From: Paludibacter sp.
Lineage (GTDB): Bacteria; Bacteroidota; Bacteroidia; Bacteroidales; Paludibacteraceae
Direction: 5' to 3'
Assembly (NCBI GenBank): GCA_023666945.1
Contig: JAMPAY010000002.1
Location: 1 to 64,000 of the forward strand
Length of the DNA stretch: 64,000 bases
Both the position numbers and the translations under genes were made by a program. The notes beneath the pieces are model-generated. The model ran no database searches. It had not been told where the DNA came from and saw nothing but the letters and a program-made list of their open reading frames with translations. This document shows positions 27,402 to 36,392 of this stretch, piece by piece. Each line of letters starts with the position of its first letter. The first letter of the stretch is position 1.

Positions 27402-29546
27402 TCAGTCAAGCAGATGTTGTGTGACAAAATCAGCCATACGCTGATACAAGTGTTGATAGTTGCTACGTTTCTTTAAGAAATGATTGTCATCGGGATAGAT
27501 TTGCATATCGAACTGCTTGCCCGCTTTAATAAGTGCATCGACATATACCCACGCATTTTGGCAATGTACGTTGTCGTCCGCCACGCCATGTACCAACAAC
27601 AAACGTCCTTGCAAGGCATCGGCTTTCAGCGGTAAGGCGCAGTCGTTGTAACCTGCTTCGTTTGCTTGCGGACGACGCATAAAACGCTCGGTGTAGGCGG
27701 AGTCGTACAAGCGGAAATCGGTAACCGGTGCCACTGCTATACCACAACGGAAAGGAGCATCGGGTTGTGACATAGACATCAATGTCATAAAACCACCATA
27801 ACTCCATCCCCAAATACCGATTCTGTCGCTTTTTACATAGGGCAACGATTGCATGTGGCGAGCCACCGATACTTGGTCTTCGGCTTCCATTTGACCTATG
27901 TGCATATACGTTTGCATGCGGAAACGGCGGCCTCGGGCACCCGTGCCTCGACCATCTACACATACCACAATAACGCCTTGGGTTGACAACCAATATTCCC
28001 AATCAATCTTCCAACGATCGAGCACCATTTGAGATGCCGGTCCCGAATATTGCACTTGCAAAACCGGATATTGCTTACTATTGTCAAACCCGACAGGCAA
28101 TAGCATCCAACCGTTCAAGGTATCACCGCGTTCGGTTGTGAATGAGAAGAACTGCTTTTGAGGCAATTGTAGCGCATCGAAACATTGTTGCAGGCTATCG
28201 TTATTCAATAAAACACGAACTTCCTTACCTGTATTTTTACATAGTGTATAACGGTTGGGAAGAGAGCATGTGGTATAGGAATCGACAAACCACGCATAGT
28301 CTGATGAGAAAGCAGCATTGTGCGTGCCTTGCGGAGCGGAAAGTTGTGTCAGTTTGTTCTTTTTTACATTGAAAGCATAGATTGTGCGCATCATCGGTGT
28401 AGGAGCCGCAGCCTGAAAATACAAGGTTTGTGCTGCCTCATCATATCCATAAACCTGCATTACATCATATTCACCGACACTCAACAAACGTTGTTTTTGT
28501 CCTGCTGCCGAATATTGCCAAACATGCCGCCAACCATCGGTCTCGTTGACTACTATAAACGATCCGTCCGACAAAAAACACCAATCGTCTATCTGTTCAA
28601 AATCTACATAAGCATCTTTGCTTTCTTCTATATACAATCGTTTGCAGACCGTAGATTTCGGATTCGCCGCCAACATTTCCAACTTGTTCTGATTCCGGTT
28701 TAGTTGGAATATTGCCAAGGCATCCGTTGTCATCCATTTGATGCGAGGTATATAAATATCCCCTTCAGCGGTTTGCATTTGCTTAAGCGACTTGTAGTAG
28801 GTGTCATAGACCATTACACAAGCACGTGCATTTGTTTCGCCTGCCCGCGGGTATTTAAGGCTATGCGTCTGCGGATAGCCGCCTCCTAAGAACTCCTGCC
28901 ATGAGAATGTCGGTACTTCCGATTCGTCTAAGCGAACGAATGCCAACTGTTTGCTGTCCGGCGAAAAAGCGAATAGACAAGTAGTGGAAAATTCTTCTTC
29001 GTAAAGCCAATCGGGCGTTCCGTTGATTATACCGCCCTCATTTCCATCGTCCGTTACTGCCACTTCCGTTCCGAAAGCAATCTTGTGTATGTACAGATTA
29101 TTGTCTTTCGAGAAGGCTATATAACGACTATCCGGCGAGAATTGCGGGGCTTGAATTAACGCAGAATCGGCAAGCGCACTCAACTCGCCTCGTTGTATGT
29201 CATACAAAAAATACTTGGCACGAAACGAACGTCTGTACACCTGCTGCATATCCTTATACACCAACATGTAGCGTTCGTCGGGCGATAGTAAATAGCCCTC
29301 TATTGTATTCGTGCGCACTCCTTTTACCGATGAAAGTTGGAACAACGTATCTTCCACCGCTCCCGTAGCATACGAATATGCCAATATGCTCGTACCCGAT
29401 AAGGCGGCATAGCGTCCGCCCTGAGGCATAGGGGTCATTTCCGATAGTGTGGCAGGTTTATAGTTGCCCGATACTATATCGGTAAGCAAATCCGCACGTA
29501 CACAAGCGGCAATACAAAGTAGCAATACTATACTTGTTTTTTTCAT
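27402..29546 (-). CDS. S9 family peptidase, dipeptidyl peptidase IV-like
   Basis: The 714-residue protein begins with a signal peptide (MKKTSIVLLLCIAACVRA). Residues about 30-450 form the DPP-IV N-terminal propeller, and the rest is the alpha/beta-hydrolase domain. The catalytic triad is visible: Ser in WGWSYGGF (near residue 580), Asp in VADDNVH (about 660) and His in DDNHFLKK (about 688). The propeller has a TPDWLYEEEF-type segment, where DPP-IV enzymes place the double glutamate that binds the peptide N-terminus. It should release Xaa-Pro dipeptides in the periplasm. An upstream in-frame ATG at 29558 is possible. Confidence 0.88.
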   Translation of the reverse strand: MKKTSIVLLLCIAACVRADLLTDIVSGNYKPATLSEMTPMPQGGRYAALSGTSILAYSYATGAVEDTLFQLSSVKGVRTNTIEGYLLSPDERYMLVYKDMQQVYRRSFRAKYFLYDIQRGELSALADSALIQAPQFSPDSRYIAFSKDNNLYIHKIAFGTEVAVTDDGNEGGIINGTPDWLYEEEFSTTCLFAFSPDSKQLAFVRLDESEVPTFSWQEFLGGGYPQTHSLKYPRAGETNARACVMVYDTYYKSLKQMQTAEGDIYIPRIKWMTTDALAIFQLNRNQNKLEMLAANPKSTVCKRLYIEESKDAYVDFEQIDDWCFLSDGSFIVVNETDGWRHVWQYSAAGQKQRLLSVGEYDVMQVYGYDEAAQTLYFQAAAPTPMMRTIYAFNVKKNKLTQLSAPQGTHNAAFSSDYAWFVDSYTTCSLPNRYTLCKNTGKEVRVLLNNDSLQQCFDALQLPQKQFFSFTTERGDTLNGWMLLPVGFDNSKQYPVLQVQYSGPASQMVLDRWKIDWEYWLSTQGVIVVCVDGRGTGARGRRFRMQTYMHIGQMEAEDQVSVARHMQSLPYVKSDRIGIWGWSYGGFMTLMSMSQPDAPFRCGIAVAPVTDFRLYDSAYTERFMRRPQANEAGYNDCALPLKADALQGRLLLVHGVADDNVHCQNAWVYVDALIKAGKQFDMQIYPDDNHFLKKRSNYQHLYQRMADFVTQHLLD

Positions 29547-29567
29547 ACCTTTTTGCATAAAACCATG

Positions 29568-29598
29568 CAAAGGTACGAAATCTTTGTTACATATCCAA
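29568..29598 (-). promoter_or_regulatory. Promoter for the DPP-IV-like gene
   Basis: On the minus strand TTG-N20-TACCTTTG. The expected leader to the ATG at 29546 is about 18 bases. Confidence 0.7.
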
Positions 29599-29601
29599 CC
29601 G

Positions 29602-31101
29602 CTATCTTACAAAAACTTTCCGACACGCATCGTCCGTACATAGCAGGTATATTCCACTCGGTAAGCCTGACATATCGATATTTTGCATTGTATATAGCAA
29701 CAATGCGCCCGACAATTTGTATAACCACAATCGCTCTTGTGTACGATTATACACATAGTTGCCAATAATTTCCACTTTCAGATTGATGGGTGAATCAGTA
29801 TCTGTTTTGCCCTGCGGGTAGGATGTGTAACGAATAGTTTTAGGCTGCCAATCGGCATCTACACGAAACAATACATTGCCGTCTGTATCAGAATGAGCCA
29901 TACTATTCACCAACCATAGTGAATCGGCTGTTTCCAAAGACTGACCGCACACCACCCGCAGTTCTCTTGTTCGATTGGTATAGGCATGATAGAACAACAC
30001 CGTACCATTCGGCATTTTGTGCCAATTCCATGCTCTTTCCGCTTGTTGCAGGCGTTCGCTATCGGTTGTTGACCAGGTGATGTACGAATCGGTTAGTACA
30101 TTTCGGATTGTTGCCATGCTGTCGGGCAGGAAATTGATATCGTACAACCATGCATGTGTAATCTCCATTGCCGGCAAAAGATATAGTCCGTCCGCATTTT
30201 TATCTTGCATTGGCAATGGTACGGTGGGCAACCGTCCGTTGCCGTTTAAGCCTCCGCTTGCCACACATTGCCACATGGCATCCGCCACAAAGTAGGTGCC
30301 GGAAGCAAATAAGGTATCTTGTACAATACCATTCGAGAAGTAATCGGCATCCGCATAAAGTGCATACAAGGTTGTGTGGCAGTCGGGATAATAACGTTCG
30401 CCTGCATGATAAAACACAGGGGCTGTTTCTGTCAATTCAGTGCATGTTTCTGCCCAACCAACAAAATGCCAGACAGAGTCGGTGTATGCCCAATCGGGTA
30501 ACACAACTCCTGCACCGGTTGCCTCTTCGGTTATTTCCGGTAACGATACAGATGTTCCTGTACTCAATGTCACAGTATAGGTTTCTTCTTGGTCTTCTAT
30601 ATAGTCGATTGTAAACGAAGAAACATAGAGCGACGATACCAACGCATCAATATCAATGCGCAACACCTCACCGCTCTGCACCCGCAGGCGAGGCGCGAAC
30701 ACATGCTCTATGGGAACGAAATTGGTAGAATAGGCTCCATTCCAACAGTCGGAGGCAAAAGTGGAGGGCTCGATAGACCATACACATGAATCGCCCGACT
30801 GCATATTTAATGTTCCTGCTCCTGCCGCATTGTTGGAGCGCATCTCTACGACCACTCTTCTGATACGCAAGCCGCCATAGCCATACAGATTGAGTGATAC
30901 ATAGTTGCCGGCCGTCATCTGACCTATTTTTCCCGTTGTGGCGGACTGCTCGTAGAACGCATAAGCCCCCACAGGCTCATTGCCGTCAGCGCGCACTGCA
31001 GTGCGTGAACTTATCATATAGGTGACAGAGGCTGCTTTCGTAGTGACCGATATACATATGCAACACCATACAAACCCTATTAACAAACAACATCTTTTCA
31101 T
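29602..31101 (-). CDS. T9SS-exported surface protein with InlB-like repeat
   Basis: A 499-residue protein with signal peptide MKRCCLLIGFVWCCICISV. The first part (about 25-170) is a beta-sandwich-like domain. Residues about 175-260 match the Listeria-Bacteroides (InlB B) repeat: VTLSTGTSVSLP ... WHFVGWAETCTELTE ... TTLYALYAD. The final 60 residues are a sorting domain (LPSGIYLLCTDDACRKVFVR). It is probably a cell-surface or secreted binding protein; no enzyme motif was seen. It has its own promoter. Confidence 0.75.
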   Translation of the reverse strand: MKRCCLLIGFVWCCICISVTTKAASVTYMISSRTAVRADGNEPVGAYAFYEQSATTGKIGQMTAGNYVSLNLYGYGGLRIRRVVVEMRSNNAAGAGTLNMQSGDSCVWSIEPSTFASDCWNGAYSTNFVPIEHVFAPRLRVQSGEVLRIDIDALVSSLYVSSFTIDYIEDQEETYTVTLSTGTSVSLPEITEEATGAGVVLPDWAYTDSVWHFVGWAETCTELTETAPVFYHAGERYYPDCHTTLYALYADADYFSNGIVQDTLFASGTYFVADAMWQCVASGGLNGNGRLPTVPLPMQDKNADGLYLLPAMEITHAWLYDINFLPDSMATIRNVLTDSYITWSTTDSERLQQAERAWNWHKMPNGTVLFYHAYTNRTRELRVVCGQSLETADSLWLVNSMAHSDTDGNVLFRVDADWQPKTIRYTSYPQGKTDTDSPINLKVEIIGNYVYNRTQERLWLYKLSGALLLYTMQNIDMSGLPSGIYLLCTDDACRKVFVR

Positions 31102-31126
31102 AAGCAACAGATTCTGTTTACGGGGG

Positions 31127-31158
31127 TAAAGATACAATAATAAACTGATATTCACAAA
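31127..31158 (-). promoter_or_regulatory. Promoter for the T9SS protein at 29602
   Basis: Minus strand TTTG-N20-TATCTTTA, one mismatch from the consensus in the last base. Confidence 0.6.
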
Positions 31159-31237
31159 TAAAGCGTTCTGTGGTGTCCTACTTTTGTTGCGATGATTTCC
31201 TTAATGCGCATGAACATTGTTGCAAGGAACAGATAAG

Positions 31238-31268
31238 TTGGTTATCCCGTTTTTTTATTGTATCTTTG
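31238..31268 (+). promoter_or_regulatory. Promoter for der
   Basis: TTG at 31238-31240 and TATCTTTG at 31261-31268, 20 bases apart. Transcription would start near 31272, giving a leader of about 130 bases that contains a tandem repeat. Confidence 0.7.
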
Positions 31269-31277
31269 CACCGTTTT

Positions 31278-31317
31278 ACAACAGCATACAACAGCATACA
31301 ACAGCATACAACAGCAT
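31278..31317 (+). repeat. Four perfect copies of a 10-bp repeat in the der leader
   Basis: ACAACAGCAT is repeated four times without error, starting about six bases after the predicted transcription start of der. Confidence 0.9.
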
Positions 31318-31402
31318 GTTGCTCAACTGTAAGATGTACTGAAGTTTTACAAAACGATTCTGTAGCAATACAAATACTAACACAATCAATATTTAACAAA
31401 TT

Positions 31403-32716
31403 ATGGCGAATATATTGGCTATAGTGGGGCGTCCCAATGTAGGGAAATCGACTCTTTTTAACCGTCTGACCAAAACCAGACGGGCTATCGTAAACGAACA
31501 AGCCGGTACCACACGCGACCGCCAGTACGGCAAAAGCGAATGGAACGGCAAAGACTTTTCCGTTATAGATACGGGAGGTTGGGTGGTTAACTCCGATGAT
31601 ATTTTTGAAGGAGAAATTCAGCGACAAGTTAATCTTGCCATATCGGAAGCCGATGTTGTACTTTTTGTGGTGGATGTGAACGAAGGTGTAACCGATTTCG
31701 ATATGGAAGTTGCACGCTTGCTCAGACAAGCAGGTAAACCTGTGGTTTTGGCAGCAAATAAGGTTGATACATTTGACTTGCAATATGCCGCCACCGAGTT
31801 TTACCGACTCGGACTGGGCGAGCCATTTATTCTTTCGGCAGTCAACGGACTCGGTACGGGCGATTTGCTTGATGAAATTCTATCGCGTTTCAACCCCGAC
31901 AAACCCGAAGATGTGCAAGAAGAACTCCCTCGATTTGCTATAGTGGGGCGTCCTAATGCAGGAAAGTCGTCTATTCTTAATGCACTTATCGGTGAAGACA
32001 GAACCATTGTTACCGACATTCCCGGAACGACACGCGACTCTATCTATACACGTTACAATAAATTCGGTAAAGATTTCTACCTTGTAGATACTGCAGGAAT
32101 ACGCAAAAAAGCCAAAGTAAATGAAGATCTTGAATATTATTCGGTTGTGCGCTCCATTAGAGCCATCGAAAATGCCGATGTTTGCATACTGATGCTTGAT
32201 GCAACCAGAGGTATCGAAAGTCAGGACCTGAATATCTTTTCGATTATACAAAAGAACAAGAAGGGATTGGTTGTATGCGTTAATAAATGGGACCTTGTAG
32301 AAAGCAAAACCAATGCTGACATCAAACATTTTGAGAAATCCATACGCGAGCGACTCGCGCCTTTTACCGATTTTCCCATTATCTTTGCATCGGCACTTAC
32401 CAAACAGCGTATTTACAAAGTAATGGAAACCGCATTGGATGTTTATGACAACAAACAACGCAAAATTTCCACAGCCAAACTCAATGAACGCTTCTTGCCG
32501 CTTATAGAGAACTATCCGCCACCGGCCAATAAGGGTAAATATATCAAAATAAAGTACGTAACCCAACTGCCCAATACGCAGATTCCTACATTTGTCTTTT
32601 TTGCCAACTTGCCGCAGTACGTAAAAGAACCCTATCGGCGTTTTCTCGAAAACAAATTGCGCGAATGGTGGAATTTCAACGGTACACCGGTTAGTATTTT
32701 CATACGACAGAAATAA
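31403..32716 (+). CDS. der: Ribosome-assembly GTPase Der (EngA)
   Basis: Der has two GTPase domains and helps assemble the 50S subunit. The first domain shows [14 protein letters not shown] and NKVD; the second shows GRPNAGKSS (near residue 180), DTAGI and NKWD. The C-terminal KH-like domain includes [17 protein letters not shown]. At 437 residues the length is standard. The gene ends at a strong terminator that marks the host side of the phage-tail island. Confidence 0.97.
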   Translation: MANILAIVGRPNVGKSTLFNRLTKTRRAIVNEQAGTTRDRQYGKSEWNGKDFSVIDTGGWVVNSDDIFEGEIQRQVNLAISEADVVLFVVDVNEGVTDFDMEVARLLRQAGKPVVLAANKVDTFDLQYAATEFYRLGLGEPFILSAVNGLGTGDLLDEILSRFNPDKPEDVQEELPRFAIVGRPNAGKSSILNALIGEDRTIVTDIPGTTRDSIYTRYNKFGKDFYLVDTAGIRKKAKVNEDLEYYSVVRSIRAIENADVCILMLDATRGIESQDLNIFSIIQKNKKGLVVCVNKWDLVESKTNADIKHFEKSIRERLAPFTDFPIIFASALTKQRIYKVMETALDVYDNKQRKISTAKLNERFLPLIENYPPPANKGKYIKIKYVTQLPNTQIPTFVFFANLPQYVKEPYRRFLENKLREWWNFNGTPVSIFIRQK

Positions 32717-32731
32717 GACCTGACCGCATAC

Positions 32732-32761
32732 AAAAAAAGCAGCCGAACGGCTGCTTTTTTT
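32732..32761 (+). terminator. Intrinsic terminator of der
   Basis: AAAGCAGCCG, a two-base loop and CGGCTGCTTT form a perfect stem flanked by A and T runs. Confidence 0.9.
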
Positions 32762-32797
32762 GTACTCTCTCATAGGAACTGAATAAAGCCTTTGGAA

Positions 32798-32827
32798 ACT
32801 ATAGTATTGGGATATCAATACTATAGT
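32798..32827. other. Perfect 12-bp inverted repeat near the left edge of the island
   Basis: ACTATAGTATTG, six bases, CAATACTATAGT. It lies between the der terminator and the first end-like repeat. It has no T run directly after it, so a recombination or binding site is as likely as a second terminator. Confidence 0.6.
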
Positions 32828-32863
32828 GCTACTTCTATTTTGTCAGAAACGAATTATGGGGCG

Positions 32864-32948
32864 GAAAATGAATTGTACAAACGGGCGTTTTGTAGTTGAT
32901 TGATTTATAAAGTATTGCGTTTCTACGGAAGAAAATGAATTGTACAAA
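32864..32948 (+). repeat. Left pair of end-like repeats
   Basis: GAAAATGAATTGTACAAA occurs at 32864-32881 and again at 32931-32948, identical over 18 bases. A 13-of-15 match occurs twice at 44133-44169 in the opposite orientation. Downstream, a 19-bp sequence CTTGGCATTCRTTGTGCAT is also present twice (32962-32980 and 33027-33045). Confidence 0.8.
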
Positions 32949-33100
32949 GACCGTGCATTTACTTGGCATTCATTGTGCATTTTGGACAAGAAACGGGCAT
33001 TCAGATTGTGCATCTACTTGGCATCACTTGGCATTCGTTGTGCATCGAGTCTCCAAACTGCGCTCATCCGATGTGTTCGGACATCGTAACGCGGGCAATT

Positions 33101-33164
33101 CTTGATTTATACACCTTATAGAGACAGTGTCTCTTGATTTATACACCTTATAGAAACAGCGTCT
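33101..33164 (+). repeat. 32-bp tandem duplication
   Basis: Two adjacent 32-bp units begin CTTGATTTATACACCTTATA and differ at two positions. This is part of about 1.1 kb of non-coding repeat-rich DNA (32850-33960) in which no convincing gene was found. Confidence 0.85.
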
Positions 33165-33443
33165 CCATTCACGGGGCAAAGAGTAAGCGAAACGGCTGCT
33201 TTTTGCCCCTTTTCCTGTGCTGTTTTTGCGGGTGGTGTATCATCTTCTTCAACCGCCGCCAAAGAGCGCGCCAAACGGGCGAAAAGACGCTTCACGCGCA
33301 TTATGCGCGCACGCATAGCCCGCACACACGTACTCGTTTGGGCATGCTACACGAGATACTAAGCATAGGTGACCACCAAACAACGGCTATTAAAGGGCAT
33401 TCTAACAGCCATTAAACAGCATTCAAAGCCCCCTCAAATAGTG

Positions 33444-33546
33444 GTCAGAGCAAGTGTACACCCTGTTGGCAATAGGCTGACCTACGCTCCGCTCACGCTC
33501 GGCACAAAGTCAGAGCAAGTGTACACCTTGTTGGCAATAGGCTGAC
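33444..33546 (+). repeat. 38-bp direct repeat pair
   Basis: A 38-bp sequence starting GTCAGAGCAAGTGTACACC is present at 33444-33481 and 33509-33546 with one mismatch. It contains the palindrome GTGTACAC. Confidence 0.85.
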
Positions 33547-33692
33547 AAGGTGGTTATGTTTTGATTGTAGCAAGGGCGTGTTTGGGGGTATTTCCGGAGA
33601 AGAATACGGTCGTTTGGGGGACTCTCGTCCGTGGGCAAGAATTAGACAAAAAATGGCATTGGGTATAGAAATGGGTATAGATAACTCTGCTC

Positions 33693-33788
33693 AAAAACGG
33701 CATGAGTTTGCCCCTAAAATGCACAAAAATGCCTCGAGTTGACCCCCATAATACATAAAAACGGCTCGAGTTTTTTGCTATAAACCTA
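33693..33788 (+). repeat. Three diverged 32-bp tandem units
   Basis: Units begin AAAAACGGCATGAGTT, AAAAATGCCTCGAGTT and AAAAACGGCTCGAGTT, each 32 bp after the last. The second half of the units is more variable. Confidence 0.7.
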
Positions 33789-33963
33789 CGAAAATCAGTA
33801 TTTTATCCCAAAAATAGGGCGTTTTTGTGCTTGTCTCGGCGTTTTGGGGCTATTCTTTGTGTACTTTTCGTTCTAAAAATAGACACGTTTTGGGGTATCT
33901 TACAACTGCATCATGTTGTCATTCTAAACGTATGACACCGATGACTAATGCTACGGAACGAAT

Positions 33964-34764
33964 TTGGCTACGATGCAGTTCAAAAGGAGGATAGTTTTGA
34001 TTATCCGAGACAATGAGTACATGCTCGCCATCGCTGCCCTTGACCTGAGAAATATCACAGTGAGCGGTCAGGTCATGGAAGCCTACAAGGTTTCGCTCTG
34101 TATTGGTCAAGACTGGAAAACCGCCGATGCGCTGGATGCTATTCGTCAGAAACGAGCGGACATTGGTACAATGCTCGGCAGCCTTGCTATGAAAGCGGTG
34201 AACGAGAATATCGGGGAGGTGGAAGGGGGTAATCTTGTCGATACCCTCAATAACCTATGGCTCGTTGCCGGACTTAGCAATCACCAAACCATAGCAGGCT
34301 GGGATTCTCAATTAGAAAATTTAGACACTAAGGGTTACATCTTTGCCGTATCATACACCGGCATTGCCGGTTACTATTGGAACAACGACCACACCTGTAC
34401 GCCTATCATTCGCGATAAGAATGGCTACTTCAACGAGTACACCATTAGTTATGGTCGCACTTTGGATAAGGTGGTAAGGGGCTTGCGCGTCTGCTTGTTG
34501 CCCAAGGTGAAGAGTACACAGCCTGTTAATGCATCGACGGGCAAACTCCCACAGGCTCTTGTTACCTATTTTGAGAAACTGGCGGACGGAGATGTGTTTG
34601 ACCCGATGATTGCCAAAGGGGAAATATCTGACGGCAAAACCACAGTTGCCCCGGAGAGCAATCTGCTTATCTCACCTCGTGAGTTGAATGTTTCATTTGT
34701 CATTGTACCCACTGGGCAGATAGACGAGTTCAAGGGTACTATTAACCTCAAAACAAGTATCTGA
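33964..34764 (+). CDS. Contractile tail sheath, DUF2586-like, N-terminus missing
   Basis: The 266-codon frame matches the later part of DUF2586 phage sheath proteins: SLCIGQDWKTADALDAIRQK, MLGSLAMKAVNENIGEVEGG, GYIFAVSYTGIAGYYWNNDH, then TLDKVVRGLRVCLLPKV and the C-terminal FVIVPTGQIDEFKGTI. The N-terminal domain expected ahead of this is absent, and the DNA upstream is repeat-rich and not coding. The frame opens with TTG at 33964. A Shine-Dalgarno-like AAAGGAGG (33983-33990) precedes an in-frame TTG at 33997, and an ATG is at 34021, so a shortened protein could be made. The tube gene follows two bases after the stop. Confidence 0.7.
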   Translation: MATMQFKRRIVLIIRDNEYMLAIAALDLRNITVSGQVMEAYKVSLCIGQDWKTADALDAIRQKRADIGTMLGSLAMKAVNENIGEVEGGNLVDTLNNLWLVAGLSNHQTIAGWDSQLENLDTKGYIFAVSYTGIAGYYWNNDHTCTPIIRDKNGYFNEYTISYGRTLDKVVRGLRVCLLPKVKSTQPVNASTGKLPQALVTYFEKLADGDVFDPMIAKGEISDGKTTVAPESNLLISPRELNVSFVIVPTGQIDEFKGTINLKTSI

Positions 34765-34766
34765 TT

Positions 34767-35189
34767 ATGGCAGTAATTTCAAGAATGGGTAAGACCTTCG
34801 ATAATGGCGATGTGCAAATAGCCTTTCTTGGCAGCATCGACTACGAAGTTACCAAAATAGAGTATGGTACCGAACAGGCTCATGCCGTCAACTATTCGCT
34901 TGGTAGCAACAAACCTTCCAGTTGGAGCAAAGGTAAGATAGAAAACAAGTGTACACTCGGATTGCGTCTTCGCTCTGTATCTGAGATAGAAAAAGCCGCC
35001 GGTGGCAATTTGCTTGCTATTAAGCCCTTCGACATTATCGTTACCTTTGTAGATGAGGAAAACGAAATCATCATCGATGTCATCAAAGCCAAGTTCAAGT
35101 CGCAAGGACGCAGCGTTGGGAGCGATGACGATATTAAACAGGAATTTGAGATGTTTTGTCTCGATATTGATTATAACATTGCGCACTAA
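34767..35189 (+). CDS. Phage tail tube protein
   Basis: A 140-residue protein starting MAVISRMGKTFDNGDVQIAF. The mid-part NYSLGSNKPSSWSKGKIENKCTLGLRLRSVSEIEKAAGG is like tail tube proteins of Mu-like Bacteroidota phages, where a W-S-x-G-K segment precedes the strand-rich core (only the first 20 residues are needed: NYSLGSNKPSSWSKGKIENK). Its position directly after the sheath and before a tail chaperone is the standard order. The stop TAA shares a base with the next ATG. Confidence 0.7.
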   Translation: MAVISRMGKTFDNGDVQIAFLGSIDYEVTKIEYGTEQAHAVNYSLGSNKPSSWSKGKIENKCTLGLRLRSVSEIEKAAGGNLLAIKPFDIIVTFVDEENEIIIDVIKAKFKSQGRSVGSDDDIKQEFEMFCLDIDYNIAH

Positions 35190-35539
35190 TGGAAACGAAA
35201 GAATTAACAGGCAGATTGCCTGAGGGTGTAACTCCCGAAGCCATCAAAGTATGGAAAGAACGCTACGGCGAAAACAAAGTTAAGATTGCCTCCCTTCCTA
35301 AGGACGATGACGGCAATGAGTATATGGATGTGGTAGTGCGTGTTCCTGACCGCAAGACCATGGGGGAGTTTGAGAAGTGGGTTGACAAAAATCCCGACAA
35401 AGCAAAGGAAATCCTTGTAAACGCCTGTCTGCTTAGCGGCAAAGATGCAGTCAAAGCCGACGACGGACTGTTCTATGGAGCCTTTGACGCTGTTGTCAAA
35501 CTTATGCCCGTGCGCACTGCTATCATAAAAAACTGCTAA
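35189..35539 (+). CDS. Tail assembly chaperone, short form (gpG-like)
   Basis: A 116-residue polar, mostly helical-looking protein (METKELTGRLPEGVTPEAIK ... AIIKNC). It lies where tail assembly chaperones are found, immediately after the tube gene, which it overlaps by one base. Its last codons run ATA AAA AAC TGC TAA and contain the slippery heptamer A AAA AAC in the correct register. The overlapping -1 frame stays open for another 70 codons (see the next entry). No domain was recognised apart from position and the frameshift design. Confidence 0.75.
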   Translation: METKELTGRLPEGVTPEAIKVWKERYGENKVKIASLPKDDDGNEYMDVVVRVPDRKTMGEFEKWVDKNPDKAKEILVNACLLSGKDAVKADDGLFYGAFDAVVKLMPVRTAIIKNC

Positions 35540-35745
35540 CGGGTTATCCGGAGATAGACGCTATCGAAGACAATAACCCACAACAGAACCTTTCAAACGA
35601 AATTCGCAAATTCAATGCCTGCATAAGTCTGTATCTCCACATTCCCTTTCCCGAAGACCTCGATGATGAGGTATGGGCGGAAAAAGTGGCACAGATACGA
35701 TGGCTCGCAGACAAAGGTATGTTAGGTATCAAATCCGCTTTATGA
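35189..35745 (+). CDS. Tail assembly chaperone, -1 frameshift long form (gpGT-like)
   Basis: If ribosomes slip back one base on A AAA AAC (35527-35533), translation leaves codon 115 and continues through CTG CTA ACG GGT to the TGA at 35743-35745, giving about 185 residues. The extension reads LLTGYPEIDAIEDNNPQQNL and goes on to DEVWAEKVAQIRWLADKGML. It has no good start codon of its own, and its TGA overlaps the next ATG as ATGA, which argues that it is translated. This is the lambda G/GT arrangement known in many tailed phages. Frameshifting itself is inferred. Confidence 0.75.
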
Positions 35746-36392
35746 TTAACATCGACATCACAGATAGACTCTTTGCCGCTTTCGGCTATGCCCCTTCCGG
35801 CAAACCCAAACGAGAAGTAATACAGCAAGGCATCGCTGCTGCTTACGCCTCAGACGCTGCTATTAGCGTAGGAACAGGAAGGGCTAACATAGCCGTCATC
35901 AAAAGCCGCATCGGGGCTAATATGTATGTCGATGAATGTTCATACGCCGACCTGACACTGCGCAACCCCAAAGATGGGACTGTGTATGAGTTCCGCAATG
36001 GCATCCTCTCCGATGCCATTAGCGGAGTTCTTGCACCGCCACCGATGATGAAGTTTGAGAGGGATAAAAACATCGTTACAACTCATGTGGACGGGAGTGA
36101 TAGTGTAGTGATTGAAAGTTTTGGGTTAGATGCGTGGAAAATAACATTAGACGGCATACTCGTGGATATGGAGAATCATCTATACCCACGAGAGAAAATG
36201 CAAAAGTTAAGGGAACTGTTTGAGACGAATACCTCATTTGAGGTCTATGACTGCGACATACTCGCCGACCTCAACATCGAAAATATCTACTTTGAGAAAT
36301 TAACAAGTTTAGAGTTGCTGAAAGACTACCAAGACACAATCAAGTATTCGCTTGTGGCAAGAAGTATAAAGCCGGTAGAGTTTTTTATTTAA
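35742..36392 (+). CDS. DUF6046-like phage tail protein
   Basis: The 216-residue protein starts MINIDITDRLFAAFGYAPSG at the ATGA overlap. The first third is polar. The later part (VVIESFGLDAWKITLDGILV, MENHLYPREKMQKLRELFE, then SLELLKDYQDTIKYSLVARS) is like DUF6046 proteins found beside tail tape measure and hub genes in Bacteroidota phages. A role at the tail tip or baseplate is inferred. No tape-measure gene separates it from the chaperone. Its end overlaps by eight bases a gene on the other strand. Confidence 0.6.
   Translation: MINIDITDRLFAAFGYAPSGKPKREVIQQGIAAAYASDAAISVGTGRANIAVIKSRIGANMYVDECSYADLTLRNPKDGTVYEFRNGILSDAISGVLAPPPMMKFERDKNIVTTHVDGSDSVVIESFGLDAWKITLDGILVDMENHLYPREKMQKLRELFETNTSFEVYDCDILADLNIENIYFEKLTSLELLKDYQDTIKYSLVARSIKPVEFFI

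Noticed and set aside
31178..31783. 201-codon minus-strand frame over the der leader and start
   Set aside because: It crosses the der promoter, the tandem repeat and the first GTPase domain; a shadow.
33134..33415. 93-codon frame in the island's left arm
   Set aside because: It starts inside a 32-bp tandem repeat, its product is rich in Cys, Arg and His without a pattern, and other frames are equally open.
33101..33788. Possible CRISPR array
   Set aside because: The 32-bp units are directly adjacent with no spacers, and no cas gene is present.
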